NCBI GenBank assembly: GCA_964036275.1
Contig: OZ038438.1
Coordinates: forward strand, 5,276,978-5,340,977
Reading direction: 5' to 3'
Length of the DNA: 64,000 bases
Origin: Litoditis marina
Lineage: Eukaryota > Nematoda > Chromadorea > Rhabditida > Rhabditidae
This document shows positions 25,660-38,371 of this stretch, one piece after another (position 1 is the first letter of the stretch; each line of letters begins with the position of its first letter). A program made the translations under genes and the position numbers. The notes beneath the pieces are model-generated. The model did no database searches, had not been told where the DNA came from, and was given only the letters and a program-made list of their open reading frames with translations.

Positions 25660-27123
25660 TCATAAATAGTAACAACAACATAACATAATGATAAGTACTA
25701 TTGATATTGAAAGAGACGCGGACGTGCGATCAGCTGTGAGATCCATGAGTCGGTCCGACGACGGCACCGCCGCCGGCGTCGACGTGACTGGTTCCGCGGT
25801 GGGCGGACGGGGCCTCGAGGTGGCCACCTGCTTGATGGTGGAGGTGACCATCCACTGCGAGGACACGGAGGTGGTGCGCGCACATTGCCCGGGGAAGTAC
25901 TCCTGGCACTTGCTGTCCATGCAAATACACCGATGCACACTGGCATTCAGCGGCAGCGGATGCGTGTCGCAACCTGAACACAATTAACTTCTTTGGTATG
26001 AATCACAATGATACGTTCAACAAATGAACCATTCGGTCACCATCTGAATATGATCATCTACACTGCCCTTGAACATATTTAGTTGATAATGATGTGAACA
26101 GAAGGTGATCAGGTTCAGCTCACGATTAACATGACTCCGCTTTGGTGCATGTTTTTCTCTACAGATAATTGTGCTCTCGATTACAACTTTAGCAAATAAC
26201 AAAATCGCATCTTTACTTTTAAACGCTCTGCGTATGATTTGCTTCAAAATACGCTTCACCAAGAAAATTCAGTGGGATTCAGGTTCCCACCCCCGGAAAC
26301 TTCGCAGACGAAACACAACTTTGATGGCAAAAATTAGTGTAGGCAAGAACATCTCGGGTGTAAACGCCGTAATTGAGTATCTCACTACACGCTGTAATTA
26401 ACGAACATTGACCAAAACGAGAGCGATCAAACTACAAACCTATGAGTCCGTCCTCGGGTGGATGGCATCCCGAGAGGAAGAATCTACTGTGGGGAGAGGT
26501 GACGAGCGCCCGAATACACACCTCCTTCCCCTTGCAATGCGCGTACGAGGGGTGGCAGCAGGCATCTCGGGACAGTCTGAAACTCGCACACTTCAAATAC
26601 TAGGCGGGGAGGGTCCGAATCTCTTTTATAGGCATCTCGATACAAACCATTGTAGTTTGGGTTTGATCTCGACTCGATACATGCCGTAATTTACGAGCGT
26701 TGGTTTCAAAACAAACAGGATCAACTACAAACACAGCGAGATTGGACAGCATACACCGTATTGCTTTGGAAAGAGCGCGCCCTAAAGTAGTCTTCTGATT
26801 ACATGAGATAATCTCGGTGATCCAATTGTCAAGTAAAACTCATTTATTTATCTATTTTTTTATGTATAATTAATGCAGAACATTTCATGAACTAAGTTGC
26901 AAGGACTCAGGGAGATTGTTCTTGCGGTATCGTTTTCATAGCGATTACAACACCGATTTCACTGGGTTTGGGGTATGAAGAGATACCTTACTAAATCCTT
27001 GTATTCAGCGTACAATGATGGGGCAACTTACCGTAACCCAGCACTGTAAATCTGGCCTCCACAATGTTGACAGATGAGAGAGGAGATAGATTGGAGACAC
27101 GAGAGAAAAAGGACTATTAGCAT
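25660..27123 (-). CDS. Small cysteine-rich surface protein, Ly6/LU-like (tentative)
   Basis: Minus-strand exons 27032-27123, 26064-26158 and 25660-25973 join in phase to about 166 residues. The start MLIVLFLSCLQSISS looks like a signal peptide and is followed by LICQHCGG. A second cysteine block contains HRCICMDSKC, then comes a Thr/Pro/Ser-rich stalk. The C-terminus is a hydrophobic tail (SISIVLIIMLCCCYYL), as in GPI- or tail-anchored proteins. The spacing recalls Ly6/uPAR-type small domains, but that is inference. A splice acceptor (TTGCTTCCAG) lies 17 nt upstream of the ATG. The donor of the middle exon (GGCA|gtgtag) is weak and was chosen by phase, so that join is the least certain part. 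Confidence 0.4.
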
Positions 27124-27607
27124 GGCACCGGACACATGAGCTGGAAGCAAGATTTCCGTTATACTGGAAGTCGATGAAATGGTCACGTGAAAAGTTGGAC
27201 AACTTCAGTGATCGTGCACTAAACCACGTCACTGATATATTCAATAATCTACACAATTCACCCCACCTATATCACGTGACTATAACGGTATTTTATTGGC
27301 GCTAGAATACTCGTGAAACTGATATTGACATAGGAAATGCGCTCGTAAACATTTATAAAAGGTAATTATATAACGCTTCAGTCACCGAAACTATAAAATT
27401 ATTGTGTTCATGAGATAGAGGCCGTGTGCAGAAATTTCACAACACTTTTTCGCTGATTGTGAGAGCAAGTAAATAGCGCATGTTGGAAGAGACGCAGGTG
27501 GAGAAATGTTCATCGAGATATGTGTGCATATAGCCTGAGGATTCACGTAGGAATAGGGAGGACAGGTGACCTATATGGGGAATGAAAGAGAATGTACTCC
27601 CTGACAG

Positions 27608-28540
27608 GAATACAAGAGACGCGATAATGAGATGGAGAATGCTCCGAAGAACTATGAATGAATGCAGATTACACAGAAAACACAAGTGACGAGTGTGCCT
27701 CAAAAATGTCGAATGACGCACTTCGCTAATCGCTCGGTTATCGCGAAACAGTATATTACGGCAATAACAGTGTTGAGGAAATTCAAACTGAGTTTTGTGT
27801 GAATTCAAAAAACGGCACTTCTTCCAAGTCAGAACACGACAGGCTTGAGCAAAGTACAAACACCACAGATCATAACAACAGGTACAGTTTCACCCAGCCT
27901 TCCACAACCATTTTACAGCAACCATTTGCATGGTACACTACTATTCGAAAACATAGTTATGTAGAACTTGTAGAACATATTAAAAGTACAGAACGTGGTT
28001 TCATAAAAGGTAGGTAAGTTTATCTCACACGTAATGCGACACATACTTTTGTTTCTAATGTAGAGATTGCTTCTAAACTGTATAAGCCATCTGCCTCTTA
28101 TAGGATGCAACTACTCACAGCAATCGGTCTGGTATTCTATTAATCTTAATGAGTAAACAAAATGAATTATAATAGTGAGCAACCCGGAAGCAAATGCTCG
28201 ACCTCTCGACAGAAATTTAAAGACCAATAACGAATTAGCTGTACTCTATGAGTTCACGAGTGCTTTGAAAAGGCTATATGGAAAGCTGTGTTACAGTATT
28301 GCAGCTGATTCTATTCTGAGACAGGTTTTGGGTAATGATGTGTTTAATGAAGGTTTCTGTTGTTGACATAGCCGAAAATGACATACAGAGCACTTTTGCG
28401 GAATATGGTGAGCACAAAAATCAAAAAGCTATCTGGCAGACTTGGGTGTACGAACAATATATTCACGAGTTCACTGTAGGTATGTGAGTTTGAGAATCTA
28501 ATTTGTCCTCGAAACAGGATTTCCGCTCCAAGTAGAATGA
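27608..28540 (+). CDS. Unrecognised multi-exon gene, 3' part
   Basis: Exons 27608-27685, 27771-28009, 28064-28126, 28176-28331, 28372-28479 and 28518-28540 join in phase through about 222 codons to a TGA. Introns are 36-85 nt, and the intron at 28332-28371 is 40 nt. The product is soluble and helical, with segments such as SYVELVEHIKSTERGFIK, FTSALKRLYGKLCYSI and KAIWQTWVYEQYIHEF. I recognise no family; ALKRLYGK faintly resembles an annexin helix but the calcium loop is absent. The 5' end was not found. A 140-residue open frame on the opposite strand at 27437-27859 is taken as a shadow. Confidence 0.4.
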
Positions 28541-29441
28541 AAGTATTGTTTCATTTGGGTTGGATGTTTTATGATCTCGCAATATGATGATGAACTTGAG
28601 CAGTAACAAGGCTATAAATTGTATTGAGTCCCGACATTGATGAGAAGTACTAATATGAGAGGTACTGTAAGATCAGTGAAGATCTTGGGAAGCAACTGAC
28701 AGTCTAAGCGTCAGATAGAAACCCACTGGAACCAAATCAAGGAAAATTTGGAATAACCTTTTGTTTTACTCCCATGTCTAACCGGATTTCTGTTCACCTA
28801 AAGCAAAGTAAACATTTGTTTCATGACAGCAAATAAATTAGAAAAATCGTCAGCTATGTTTTCCATGTTCTGCGTTAATTTTGAAATGGGAAAGTTATGC
28901 CTTACTTTCTATCGTATTCTGTTTGGAGCCATAGCTCTTTTGCATGTGACAGGAAACTGCATAATATAACTAGCTAAAATGATCTAAGATATGTATCGTA
29001 TATGCCAACTTTTTCATAAACACGTTATAGAAACATTTTTTATGAAGAATTATAATTTTGTCGGGGAAAAATGAAACCAATATCAGATATGTTCCAAATT
29101 CGAGGTCACAAATGTGTTGTTTGCTGGGAGAATGTGAAATGTTAATCTACCTACGCGTGTAACCGAACACGCAAACAACCACAACGAGCGAAATCCACAA
29201 TTTGAAATTCAATAATTGAAGCACAAAAACAATTGAAGAAATGGAGAGCGGCAGCAAGAACTGCACTCACTTTCAACTTCCGTTAAGAATGACAGTTAAA
29301 GTGAGACTTTAACGAATCGTTTACTGCATAGTGAATCAAAACAACGTGCTAGTTTGAATTCAACGGAATGAGCAGTATTGAATAAAGATTTCTGTGAAAA
29401 TACCGGAAAAGAGACTAATGCACTAAACAACTTGGATAACA

Positions 29442-29489
29442 TTAACAGCCCTATAGCCGACACTGCAGTGTCGGCTATAGGGCTGTTAA
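29442..29489 (+). repeat. Perfect 48-bp palindrome at hAT-like ends
   Basis: TTAACAGCCCTATAGCCGAC ACTG is followed by its exact complement. It consists of two hAT-like terminal repeats facing away from the centre with their target sequence (TAGCCGAC/GTCGGCTA) between them. Confidence 0.9.
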
Positions 29490-29561
29490 TCGAGTTCAAA
29501 ATTTCGAGTTTCCGTGTTTTTCTAGTCGAGTCGAGTTTCAAGTTCAACTTTAACAACCCTA
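29478..29561 (+). mobile_element. 84-bp hAT-like miniature element
   Basis: The ends TAGGGCTGTTAATCGAG and TTTAACAACCCTA are those of the larger elements at 37714-38316 and 52864-53139, with the CTCGAAA-type interior. It is flanked by GTCGGCTA on the left and GTCCGCTA on the right, an 8-bp target duplication with one change. Confidence 0.75.
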
Positions 29562-31427
29562 GTCCGCTAGAACAGAAGCAACTTGTAATAACTCAATATA
29601 GGAGCTATATGTATTTTTAATGAATGTGATAAATGACAGGGTGCTTCTGAACTGATCTTAGAAAGTCGTTAAGCTCTTTCCCAAATGTATTCCGTGCGGC
29701 TGAAAACAGGAAGGTGGGAAAGCCTTAATTAGACGAAAAAACGTTCGATTTTTCGAATGAATACAACGAATGAAGTATATGCGCATGAGCAAGTTTGAAT
29801 AGCATTAGGATCAAACTACAAATACATCAGAACAGAACATAATTAATCGTATATGTACAGAAACACAAAACTTTATGAATGCTTAAACAACTTGATATGT
29901 ATGCAAACCAGTGTTCCTTTCTCAAAATTGTCGGAAAACTCTGAAAACTAAAATATTGAATTTGAAGCGCTCAAAAAGTCGAACGATTGAGCTCGACTAA
30001 CGACCTACTATAGATTAACGTATTTGTGTCAAGGAGAATAAAAGGAGAAACTAGTAGAGTTTGCTGTTATATGTAATATTTCGCGGATGGCTGCCCGGGA
30101 ACAAGGAAAATGAGCGAAGGGGGCAATGAGAAACAGATGATTATTATGATGACAAACATGAAATGAGAACATATTTCCTTAGGAGCATATTTCAATGAGA
30201 GCCAGACACGGAAATATACTCCTCAGGTCACATTCAAGAGTTCTTGCCTATTTGGATCATATAACAGCGAAACGTATTTCACTTCAACTTTTTCCATGTT
30301 TGTTCAGTATAATTTGATAGTTTGCGTTCCTTTTTAATTATTGTAATATTTCACAGAGCGTGTCAACCTTTCAATAATTCAACTCGTTCATAATATCGAG
30401 ATTCGCATTATCACAAACTCATTCCAATAAATCTAATGCTCTGCAGCCGAGCAATACTTGATAATCTGAATTATTTGGGAGCTGGCCGTAAAAACTTGTT
30501 GCGATTGACATTCAGTTAGAGAGAGAGGAACGAAAAACTGCAACTGACAACTCGGGGAAAAGAATCGAAAACATTTGAATGAAAGAAACAATTTCTGGCA
30601 AAATGAATGTAGGTGACTTTGCTGCGAAGAAAAGGCATCCAAAATAGTTGACGCCATGAGAGCATGACCGGATTGCAGGAGAGCTAGAGCAACATATAGG
30701 TTCCACTCTTTCGAACCAAGCCTATAGGGTATAAGCCCAATCTCGCTGTGTTTGTAGTTTGATGCCATGGGTGAACAATAGTGAATTATGACGTGTACCG
30801 AGGTCAACTTACGAGGATTTGGTCACTTCCAATACATTACAAGTCGTCTTCAGAGTAATACAGCAGGCTGATCAGGGAATCGGAACGTGTTAGATCAAAG
30901 TGAAAACTGAACGGCTCCGTATAACGTATCGCATTCTCATTTTATGTAGTACCAGTAAAATATAGATTGTATTCTTATATAACACATTCATTCGGAAAAA
31001 TGATCTCATTCCAGAATAATGTATCAACTAGAAGAGCACCAAATACAAGAGGATTTAGCATTTCTATGTCTTCTATTATGATAAGTTCTTCTTAGCGGTA
31101 CACTATAACAAACTCACTGAGGGATGAATGAATAATACAATAGGAAAAACTGATAATACTGACTAGGAAGATGGAGAACATTCAAGAAAGATCATCTTAT
31201 TGTAAAAGAGAACAATGAACAAACAGCTTGTGATCTGGTAAGATACCCTTGAAAATTGAGGAACAACGGTGTCACACTAATACACTACCTCGATAAAGGT
31301 ATAACCTATCGAAAGACAGAGTAAGAAAACGAGAAAATTAACGACTATTTTAAGTAGCATAGCATAGACATACTAATGGAAAAACAAACATGAATACTTG
31401 AATAAATGTTTTATAAGATATGTAGTT

Positions 31428-32242
31428 TCAAGGGGATGATAGTTTTGCGACCCTCTTGTTCAACGCCTCAATGCGTTCACAGACCTGTACCATATTCCGA
31501 GAAAGACCTCGCAAAATCACCACGTAGCTCTGTACACGTTTCTTCTGAAATACAACATGAGAGTCAGACGTCGCTCACTCGAGTTGAATGTGGGTTTGTC
31601 GAGGGACTTGGCTGAAGGTTTTGAGTTAATAGAGAATCGAGATCTCGACTTCAACGATATATCGAGTTTTTCGCTGTTTAAAGTAAGAGTTGACACTCTC
31701 TTCCAGGTCAAAAATCGAGTTATCGAATATTCGGAAAATTTTCGAGTAGAGTCCGGTTCGGAGCAGCCTCAAACTAGGTACCAGAAAAGGATATTCACGC
31801 GCTCATCAGAACGATACCCGTGTACTGGAATTTGGCGTTGGCGCGCATTGGTAGATATCTAGATATAGTCCTCAAAACGATGCACAGCATAAAGTGAGGT
31901 ACACAGTTTGTTTCCCCTTCCCAGGGGACGATCATTATCGCTAAACAGGCAAATAATGCGAAATTTGAGCATTTCAAGCTACTACGAGTACATGGGTTGT
32001 TAGTGGAGACAACTTTTATCAGTCTTATATTGTTTATTAGTCACCGAGAGAAGGAGTAATAAGTGGAGCTGGGGCCATTCTCGCCACAATATCGTTTCCA
32101 TTTGTTGACAATTACCCGGCTACTCAAACAAATTCATCTCCTTCCAAGGGTTTATATATGAGACAAATATATTGGCGAGGAAACGATAGAGAGATGGAAG
32201 CGGGGACGGTAGGAGACTGCACGAAATGAGAGAGAGAGAGAT

Positions 32243-32337
<95 letters not shown>

Positions 32338-32388
32338 GAGAGAAGAGAGAGAAGAGAATAAAATATAGAGAGATATAAGAGAGAGATG

Positions 32389-32438
<50 letters not shown>

Positions 32439-32512
32439 AGAGAAGAGAAAGAAGAGAAAGAAGAGAAAGAAATATAGAGAGATATAAGAGAGATAGAGAG
32501 AGAGAGAGAGGA

Positions 32513-32593
<81 letters not shown>

Positions 32594-35500
32594 CGCGCGA
32601 AACAGAAGGAGAGAGAGAGAGAGAGAGCAACATAAAGAAAGAGAGATAATATTAGATGAATGTCAAGTGAGTTATTGATTATAATTTTTCCATTGACCAA
32701 GATCCGATTGAAGGATGAATTTACTAGACGATTCTCCAATTTCATTCGGCTAGTTGTTGCTACCGCAGTGCAAATAAACACATATCAAAAATGAATAAAA
32801 GAGTCGCGCGGAACGTAAAAGACAGTATGAAATAGAAATGTATTATTGTGCCATTTTTGTTATCTGATGGTTTTACATGATCGAATATTTGTTTTCAGCA
32901 TGATAGATTGTAGCCGTCCACTAAATATGTTGCGTTAAGTCGTAACCCTAAAATGATCTGGCTAAAAACTTGAGGTACCAGGAATAAGTCATTCAAAATA
33001 AAAAGTCATTAAAGTAAAAGTCATTTAAAAGTAAAAGTCATTAATTCACTTTTAGTCAGGATTTGAAAATACGAAAATTTTCGAAAACTTTATTTCGGAT
33101 TCTCAACTGTTTCTGTACTTAATGAATTTTACTTTCAAATGACTTTTACTTTAATGACTTTTTATTTTGAATGACTTATTCCTGGTTGCCAAAACTTGAG
33201 ACACTTTTCAATGTGGTCTATTATTTCCTCTCTACATGCCAAACAATACAACTTTGTGAGGGAGTGGGTGGTACTAATTATACGAGACAAGAAACTAGTT
33301 TGGTATGTACATACAGAATGCGTTTCGTTTTCCCATTAACAATGAAGATAGGCATGTTGTTAACGGACGGTTCGCTGATGTATTTCGGATACACGCAATG
33401 TGGTGAAACGACGGAACACACGAACAGCTGGCAGGGAATTGACACCGAGACGAGCGCACTAAGTCGGGTATAGACCTGGCCCACCTCCGGCACACATCCT
33501 ATTGTGTACCTCACTTTCTGCTGTGTACTATGCTCACAAATGTTTCCTAATGTGCGAGCGAATATAATTTCAGTGCTCTATTACCGTTCGACTGATAATG
33601 TAGGAGTACAATGTGATCTCAGAGCAAAACCGGTCCCGGTAGTGCACCGGCATCATCCCGGTATATAACTCAGACTTAGTTAAGACTTCGCACAGAATGT
33701 CAGTAAATTTCTGTGATCAGGATGAGTTTCGCGCTGAAGTGAACTCGAAAAATATGGAGGTGCAAAATATTACAATCGATTCCACCCGATTGGGGGGTTT
33801 CCCACCTGAAGGGAAAGCCTTGGAATAAAAATGTAGCCGGATTATCTGCCTAGACGCACAACAAATGTCAAATACTTTTTGAGCGTCTGCGAAGATGCGG
33901 TTAAGACGTATGGCTGCAAAAACAGACAATAAATAGCCGGTTCCACTAGTATGCGGGTTCTTACAGTATGCACTTGCGTATCGCCTAATTCTGTTTCTTT
34001 CAATTTGTAGATGTTGGTGTGTTTTCCTGATAGAACGGGCATACCAAAAAAGATTCAATATATAGAAATACGGTTTTTTTTCATAACAATTATGCGATCA
34101 TTTAACTGCATACTGTATTATTCGTGGTAGAAATTTCGAGGGCTACTTCTACGTCCAGTTAGGCTAGCAAACAAGAAGTACAACTAATTTGAATACACAC
34201 GAACGTTTGGGGAGCGTTTTGTTCTGGGAATTCAACTCTCTATGTCTCATTTCCTTATGATACTTGGTTATTGTACCCATGAACAATGGGCTAATTATTA
34301 TTATTATCATTATTATTATTATTGTTACTATCAAAGTGAAAGAGCAGATTGAGAGCAAATGAAAGGGACGAGTCAAAAGCGGAAGCCGTGAGGGGCATTT
34401 ACATAGTAGAACGAAGGTGGCCGCAAAGTGAATAAAGGCCGACAGGATAGGAACAAGATAGTCGCGAAAAACACAAAACTATTACAACAGAAAGACTTGA
34501 ATGAGATTAGGACCACATTTTTTGAACGAGGTTAAACTGACAAACGCGGTGAAAAAGTGAGTCATCTATTTCAAAACCTCACCATGTTTTGACATGATTT
34601 CTGGTGGAAACTGAAAGAATGTGTCTAGAGATACAAACAAACTATTCTTGAACTTGGATGCGAGGGGTAATCAAGGTTTTGGTTATGTATTGGCTTACAT
34701 GTGCAACTATATAGTTTACTGGAAAAACAACACAATTTCGTGAAATATGCGTAGGTTCATGAATCCTATACAAAAAGTCCAATTTCATCTAGTTTCTTCT
34801 TTCAGCATATCCAAATCAGTGGCTAAGTGGGCAAACAATCTCACACTACGCACTACTGCCACCGCATAAATGCCGCGTTTCGTTTCGAGAACAACCAGTA
34901 GATTTTGCTCAAAATGTTTCCACGCGTACCATTTCGGGCACGGTGTTTCTCTTCTGGTATATTTGTACTTTGAGTATTTTGGGCGAAACTCTAGTATGTT
35001 CCAAGCGCAAACTACAACTCGGTTAGGGTTAGGAAGCGAGAAACTCGGGACACACATTAACGACAAAATGAAAGGTGTATCAAGTGTTAAACTCTTCTTA
35101 TCTCTTATTTACTCTTCGTTTTCACAACGGCTATGGCTTTGACTTCAAGTTGCCCAGAACTTTTTAAAGTGTAAAAATCTTAGAATGTTTTGGGATCAGG
35201 TTGGTGGATACAAATACTTGAGTTGAAATTTTGAATGTATACTGTAGGAGGTTAGGCATGAGTGAAATGAGGTATATTATGGCGCCAGTGGCATAAACCG
35301 CAGCTGATCCGCGCAACCAATAGAAACTATTTTGGCATCGAATGGCGCCGAAGGCAAATAATCAAATAAAAAGCAGGCGAAATAGGTCTTCTGTACAAAC
35401 AAAGGCGCATAACTACTAGAGAATTATAGGACAACTCGAGCCCCCCGGTAAGAAAATGTAGTCTCTATTCAACTGAATACTTTGTCATTTTATTTCTCCA

Positions 35501-35789
35501 AAAGTTGTAAAAAAAATTGTATTTTCGATGGACACTAACGTGGATATAGAGACTGCACCCAGATTGCACCAAAACTTTATTACGCATAAAATTGAGAATG
35601 AATATTAAACAGCCAGTTTTCGACAAATACTTGAAAAACGGCTTACCAAGTCATTGAATTTCTCCACGTCGATTGGTTTCACACTGTTCGACTCGGTAAG
35701 TTTGGCCTCTATCTCACATTGCACACGTCTGAAATACGAGCTATACGTGATTTCATCTGTACGTGACACAGTACAGCAGTCGGTCAAAC
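31428..35789 (-). CDS. Small coiled-coil protein, C-terminal exons (tentative)
   Basis: Minus-strand exons 35763-35789 (27-nt micro-exon), 35647-35728 and 31428-31544 join in phase and end in TGA. The encoded 75 residues are helical and amphipathic: RVQCEIEAKLTESN, VEKFNDL, then KKRVQSYVVILRGLSRNMVQ and CERIEALNKRVAKLSSP. The pattern resembles small helical subunits of trafficking complexes, but no family is assigned. The last intron would be 4.1 kb and contains the GA microsatellite at 32228-32645. The 5' end was not found. The last exon has a strong acceptor (GTATTTCAG) and is the best supported part. Confidence 0.35.
32228..32645 (+). repeat. (GA)n microsatellite, interrupted
   Basis: About 400 bp of GAGAGA runs with interruptions such as GAAGAGAATAAAATATAGAGAG. 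The Leu/Ser-only open frames on the minus strand (32124-32781) are translations of this repeat. Confidence 0.98.
33312..33828 (+). other. Possible two-exon gene, strand uncertain
   Basis: On the plus strand, CATACAG followed by A and ATG opens a frame from 33322. It reaches a donor at 33468 (AGTCGG|gtatag), and a phase-matched exon 33721-33828 ends in TAA inside AATAAA. The product would be about 85 residues. The minus strand is also open with plausible splice signals over 33290-34050 (for example KHTNIYKLKETELGDTQVHT). I cannot decide the strand. Confidence 0.2.
34285..34330 (+). repeat. (ATT)n microsatellite
   Basis: ATTATTATTATTATC and further ATT triplets with one interruption. No gene is supported in the flanking 33830-35640 apart from the intron of the tentative coiled-coil gene. 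Confidence 0.9.
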
Positions 35790-36173
35790 CTTCAACCAAA
35801 AATATTCAAAATCAAATGGTCTCTCGGAATACTCATTTAGATTGTTTGTAACAATGTGTAGAAGACATTGAAGCTCTGTACATGTGTCTCATTGCTCTGT
35901 ACGTCAGTTCCAGATGTAGAACACTTTTGTAAACTCAGTTCAAACTACAACTCAGTTGGTCAGCTCTCACATAGGGAATTCCCGAGTCTATTAGAAAGGA
36001 GAAAAGGAGTTTTATTGTGTAATAATATGAGTTAAAGTTATTTTAAAGGAAGTGTGTTACAAAATATAGTTAAAATTATTAAATGAAAATATATTAAAAA
36101 CTATCAACTTAAGATAGATTAATAAGTCTGATTGGATTGATTTCCATAGTTTCGCCTTTAAATCTGGACGATG

Positions 36174-36226
36174 ATGTTCTATTCGATGGTTGAGGCATCT
36201 TCAGGAGATCCCATCGAATAGAACAT
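36174..36226 (+). repeat. Hairpin with 16-bp stem
   Basis: ATGTTCTATTCGATGG and its exact complement flank a 21-nt loop. This is too short for a typical MITE; a remnant of one or a structured RNA are both possible. Confidence 0.7.
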
Positions 36227-36823
36227 GTTAATATTATATGTTGTAGTTGGATCTGCACTCACAGCCAAATTTTCTAATTACGACAAAGACATGGCGGGAT
36301 CAAACTACAGAGACAGCAAAACCGAAGAGCATGTACCGGTCTAGTCTGCCCTTCGTTTATAAACCATGTCTAGCTCGAACCCATGATTTTCTATTGTAGG
36401 ATTCTATTTTTCTAATACGACAAAAACAGCAGACGTGGCTCACTCCTGCTGTGTTTGTAGTTTGACCCCACTATATTTCAGTCGGCCGAAGGGACACCAA
36501 ACTACAACACCGCCTGTGATTACGGAATGTGAAGTATCGTTCACGTACTCAATCTCTTCCAACAAAGATAGAACTTGCGAGGATTCGGTGGTAGAACGGT
36601 GATCGATAGAAGTCATCTGAAACTAGGATACGGAATAGGAAATGACCGATTCTTCGGAGTAGTTTGATTTCCGTCACCCTCATTCACGAATTTCAACCGA
36701 AATGCAATGAGATCAAACTACAAATATAGCGGATTAGAGCAACTTTAGCTGAGAAAGTGAAAGTGGCACCGCTAATCTGAGTAAACCGCGAGGGCTTGTT
36801 TCGGGCAAGTTAGTTTGCTCACG

Positions 36824-36947
36824 TTAAAGAAGGACGATTATGTGGTCCAATCGCAACGCTTCAGTCCTTTAAACCGCAATGTATTTTTCAATTGCAGTTT
36901 AAAGGACCGATGTAACGGGATTGGTCCACATAATCGTCCTTCTTTAA
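36824..36947 (+). mobile_element. TTAA-type MITE, full copy A
   Basis: TTAA flanks inverted ends AAGAAGGACGATTATGTGG / CCACATAATCGTCCTTCTT. The interior pairs AGTCCTTTAAACCGCAATG with its near-complement, so the whole ~120 bp is almost a palindrome. The host sequence exists without the insertion at about 45755-45840 (see findings), which supports a TTAA target duplication as in piggyBac-type transposition. Confidence 0.9.
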
Positions 36948-37713
36948 TAGCAAATTATGCAGATGTAATTGGAAAAAATGGTTGATTGTTTGGTCGAGTG
37001 TACTTTCGGGACACAGACAACCAATCGGATATAGTGAACCCTGTGGCTGTAGCTAATGTAAACCAATGAGTTTGGAGTTCTGAGGTTCACTTGTTAACAG
37101 TTCAAGTTTATTTATCTGGTATATCTGATATGTTTTCGAGCATATTTTCCACACAAAGAAACGCAGTACGCATTGTACTTCACCCATGATAATAAAATTG
37201 AATTGTGTAATGAAGGTGAGCCCTTCCCGGTCAGATACCGTATACCAGACACTTCGAAAGGCGTAGCGATTGAATTTAAATTTGGAAAGGTTTATTGACC
37301 ATCAACAAAAGTTACAATGTACATATAAAATTTTATATAGATATGTAAAAAATGTGAGTCTGATAGAATATATTTAGAGATTTATCACGTTTTCTACTAT
37401 ACCAATGCCGTACCTCCAGAATGTACCCAACTTATTAGGAAACAATACTAGATTTATTTAATACCCGGCTATAATCACATACAGGTGGGAATGTTAGTAA
37501 TGTTTACCTGATATGACAAGATTATATTATATAAGTATGAACTTCAGCTCTAATAAAACAATCGAACTTCCTACTCCAATACTGGTCAAGGTAAAGGAGT
37601 GAACTATATCACATGAGCTACAACAAATCTCGTCAGTCTGACTAATATGAACATTCTCGGACCAAAGTCAAAATGAAAAACAAAACGCACATTTGAAAAC
37701 GTTGACTTTAAAG

Positions 37714-38316
37714 TAGGGTTGTTAAAGCCAAACTCGAATTTCGAAAAAACTCGAAATAACTCGAAATTTCGAGTTTCGAGTTTGACTCGAAACTCGAAAA
37801 ACTCGAAATCTCCAAAACTCGAGTAACTCGAAACTCGAAAAACTCGGTTTTTCTCCAAACTCGAAAAACTCGAAACTCGAAAAACTCGAAATTTTTGAAA
37901 CTCGAAAAGTTCGAGTTTTCGAGTTTCGAGTTTGGCTTCGTCCCAAGTCAGAAATAATGGACGAATGAGCGTTTCAGAGCACTTTTTTTGCTATTTCCTA
38001 CATGAATTGCTTCTTTTTTCACGATTCTCGCATAATCATGTGAAATAAATCAGAATTTCTCAAAAAAATCTTATTTGTTTAGCTCGCTAAAATCCTAAAA
38101 CTTAACGACCAAACTCGAAACTCGAAAATCGAGTTTTTCGAGTTCAACTCGAAACTCGAAAACTCGGTTTTTTTTGAAACGCTGAAAACTCGAACTCGAA
38201 AAACTCGAAATTCCCAAAACTCGAATAACTCGAAACTCGAAAAACTCGTTTTTTCCCAAAACTCGAAAAACTCGAAACTCGAAAACTCGAAATTTCAAAC
38301 TCGATTAACAACCCTA
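37714..38316 (+). mobile_element. 603-bp hAT-like non-autonomous element
   Basis: Inverted ends TAGGGTTGTTAA / TTAACAACCCTA are flanked by a perfect 8-bp duplication CTTTAAAG. Most of the interior is degenerate tandem repeats of CTCGAAA / TTTCGAG, with a unique stretch at about 37940-38100. No transposase frame is present. It inserted about 48 bp beyond the 3' end of the zinc-finger coding region. Confidence 0.88.
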
Positions 38317-38371
38317 CTTTAAAGGTACTGCGTGGTCTATTAACTAGAAAACGTTGCTTTAAAGGCACGGT

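Larger units (their letters stand above)
28541..31427. other. AT-rich spacer with repeat fragments
   Basis: No gene is supported. It contains the miniature hAT-like element and palindrome near 29442-29569, a MITE half at 29808-29835, and a MITE copy at 30745-30825. Open frames on the minus strand at 30433-30807 have no splice or start support. Confidence 0.5.

Noticed and set aside
27437..27859. 140-codon minus-strand open frame with hydrophobic stretches
   Set aside because: It overlaps plus-strand exons with consistent phases; the composition is what an antisense AT-rich frame gives.
30433..30807. Minus-strand 124-codon frame
   Set aside because: It contains part of a MITE and has no splice or family support.
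32124..32781. Leu/Ser-repeat open frames on the minus strand
   Set aside because: Translation of the GA/CT microsatellite.
34785..35066. Minus-strand 93-codon frame (RSVRLFAHLATDLDMLKEET)
   Set aside because: It looks coding-like at its end, but I found no acceptor, start or in-phase neighbour. Not strong enough to call.
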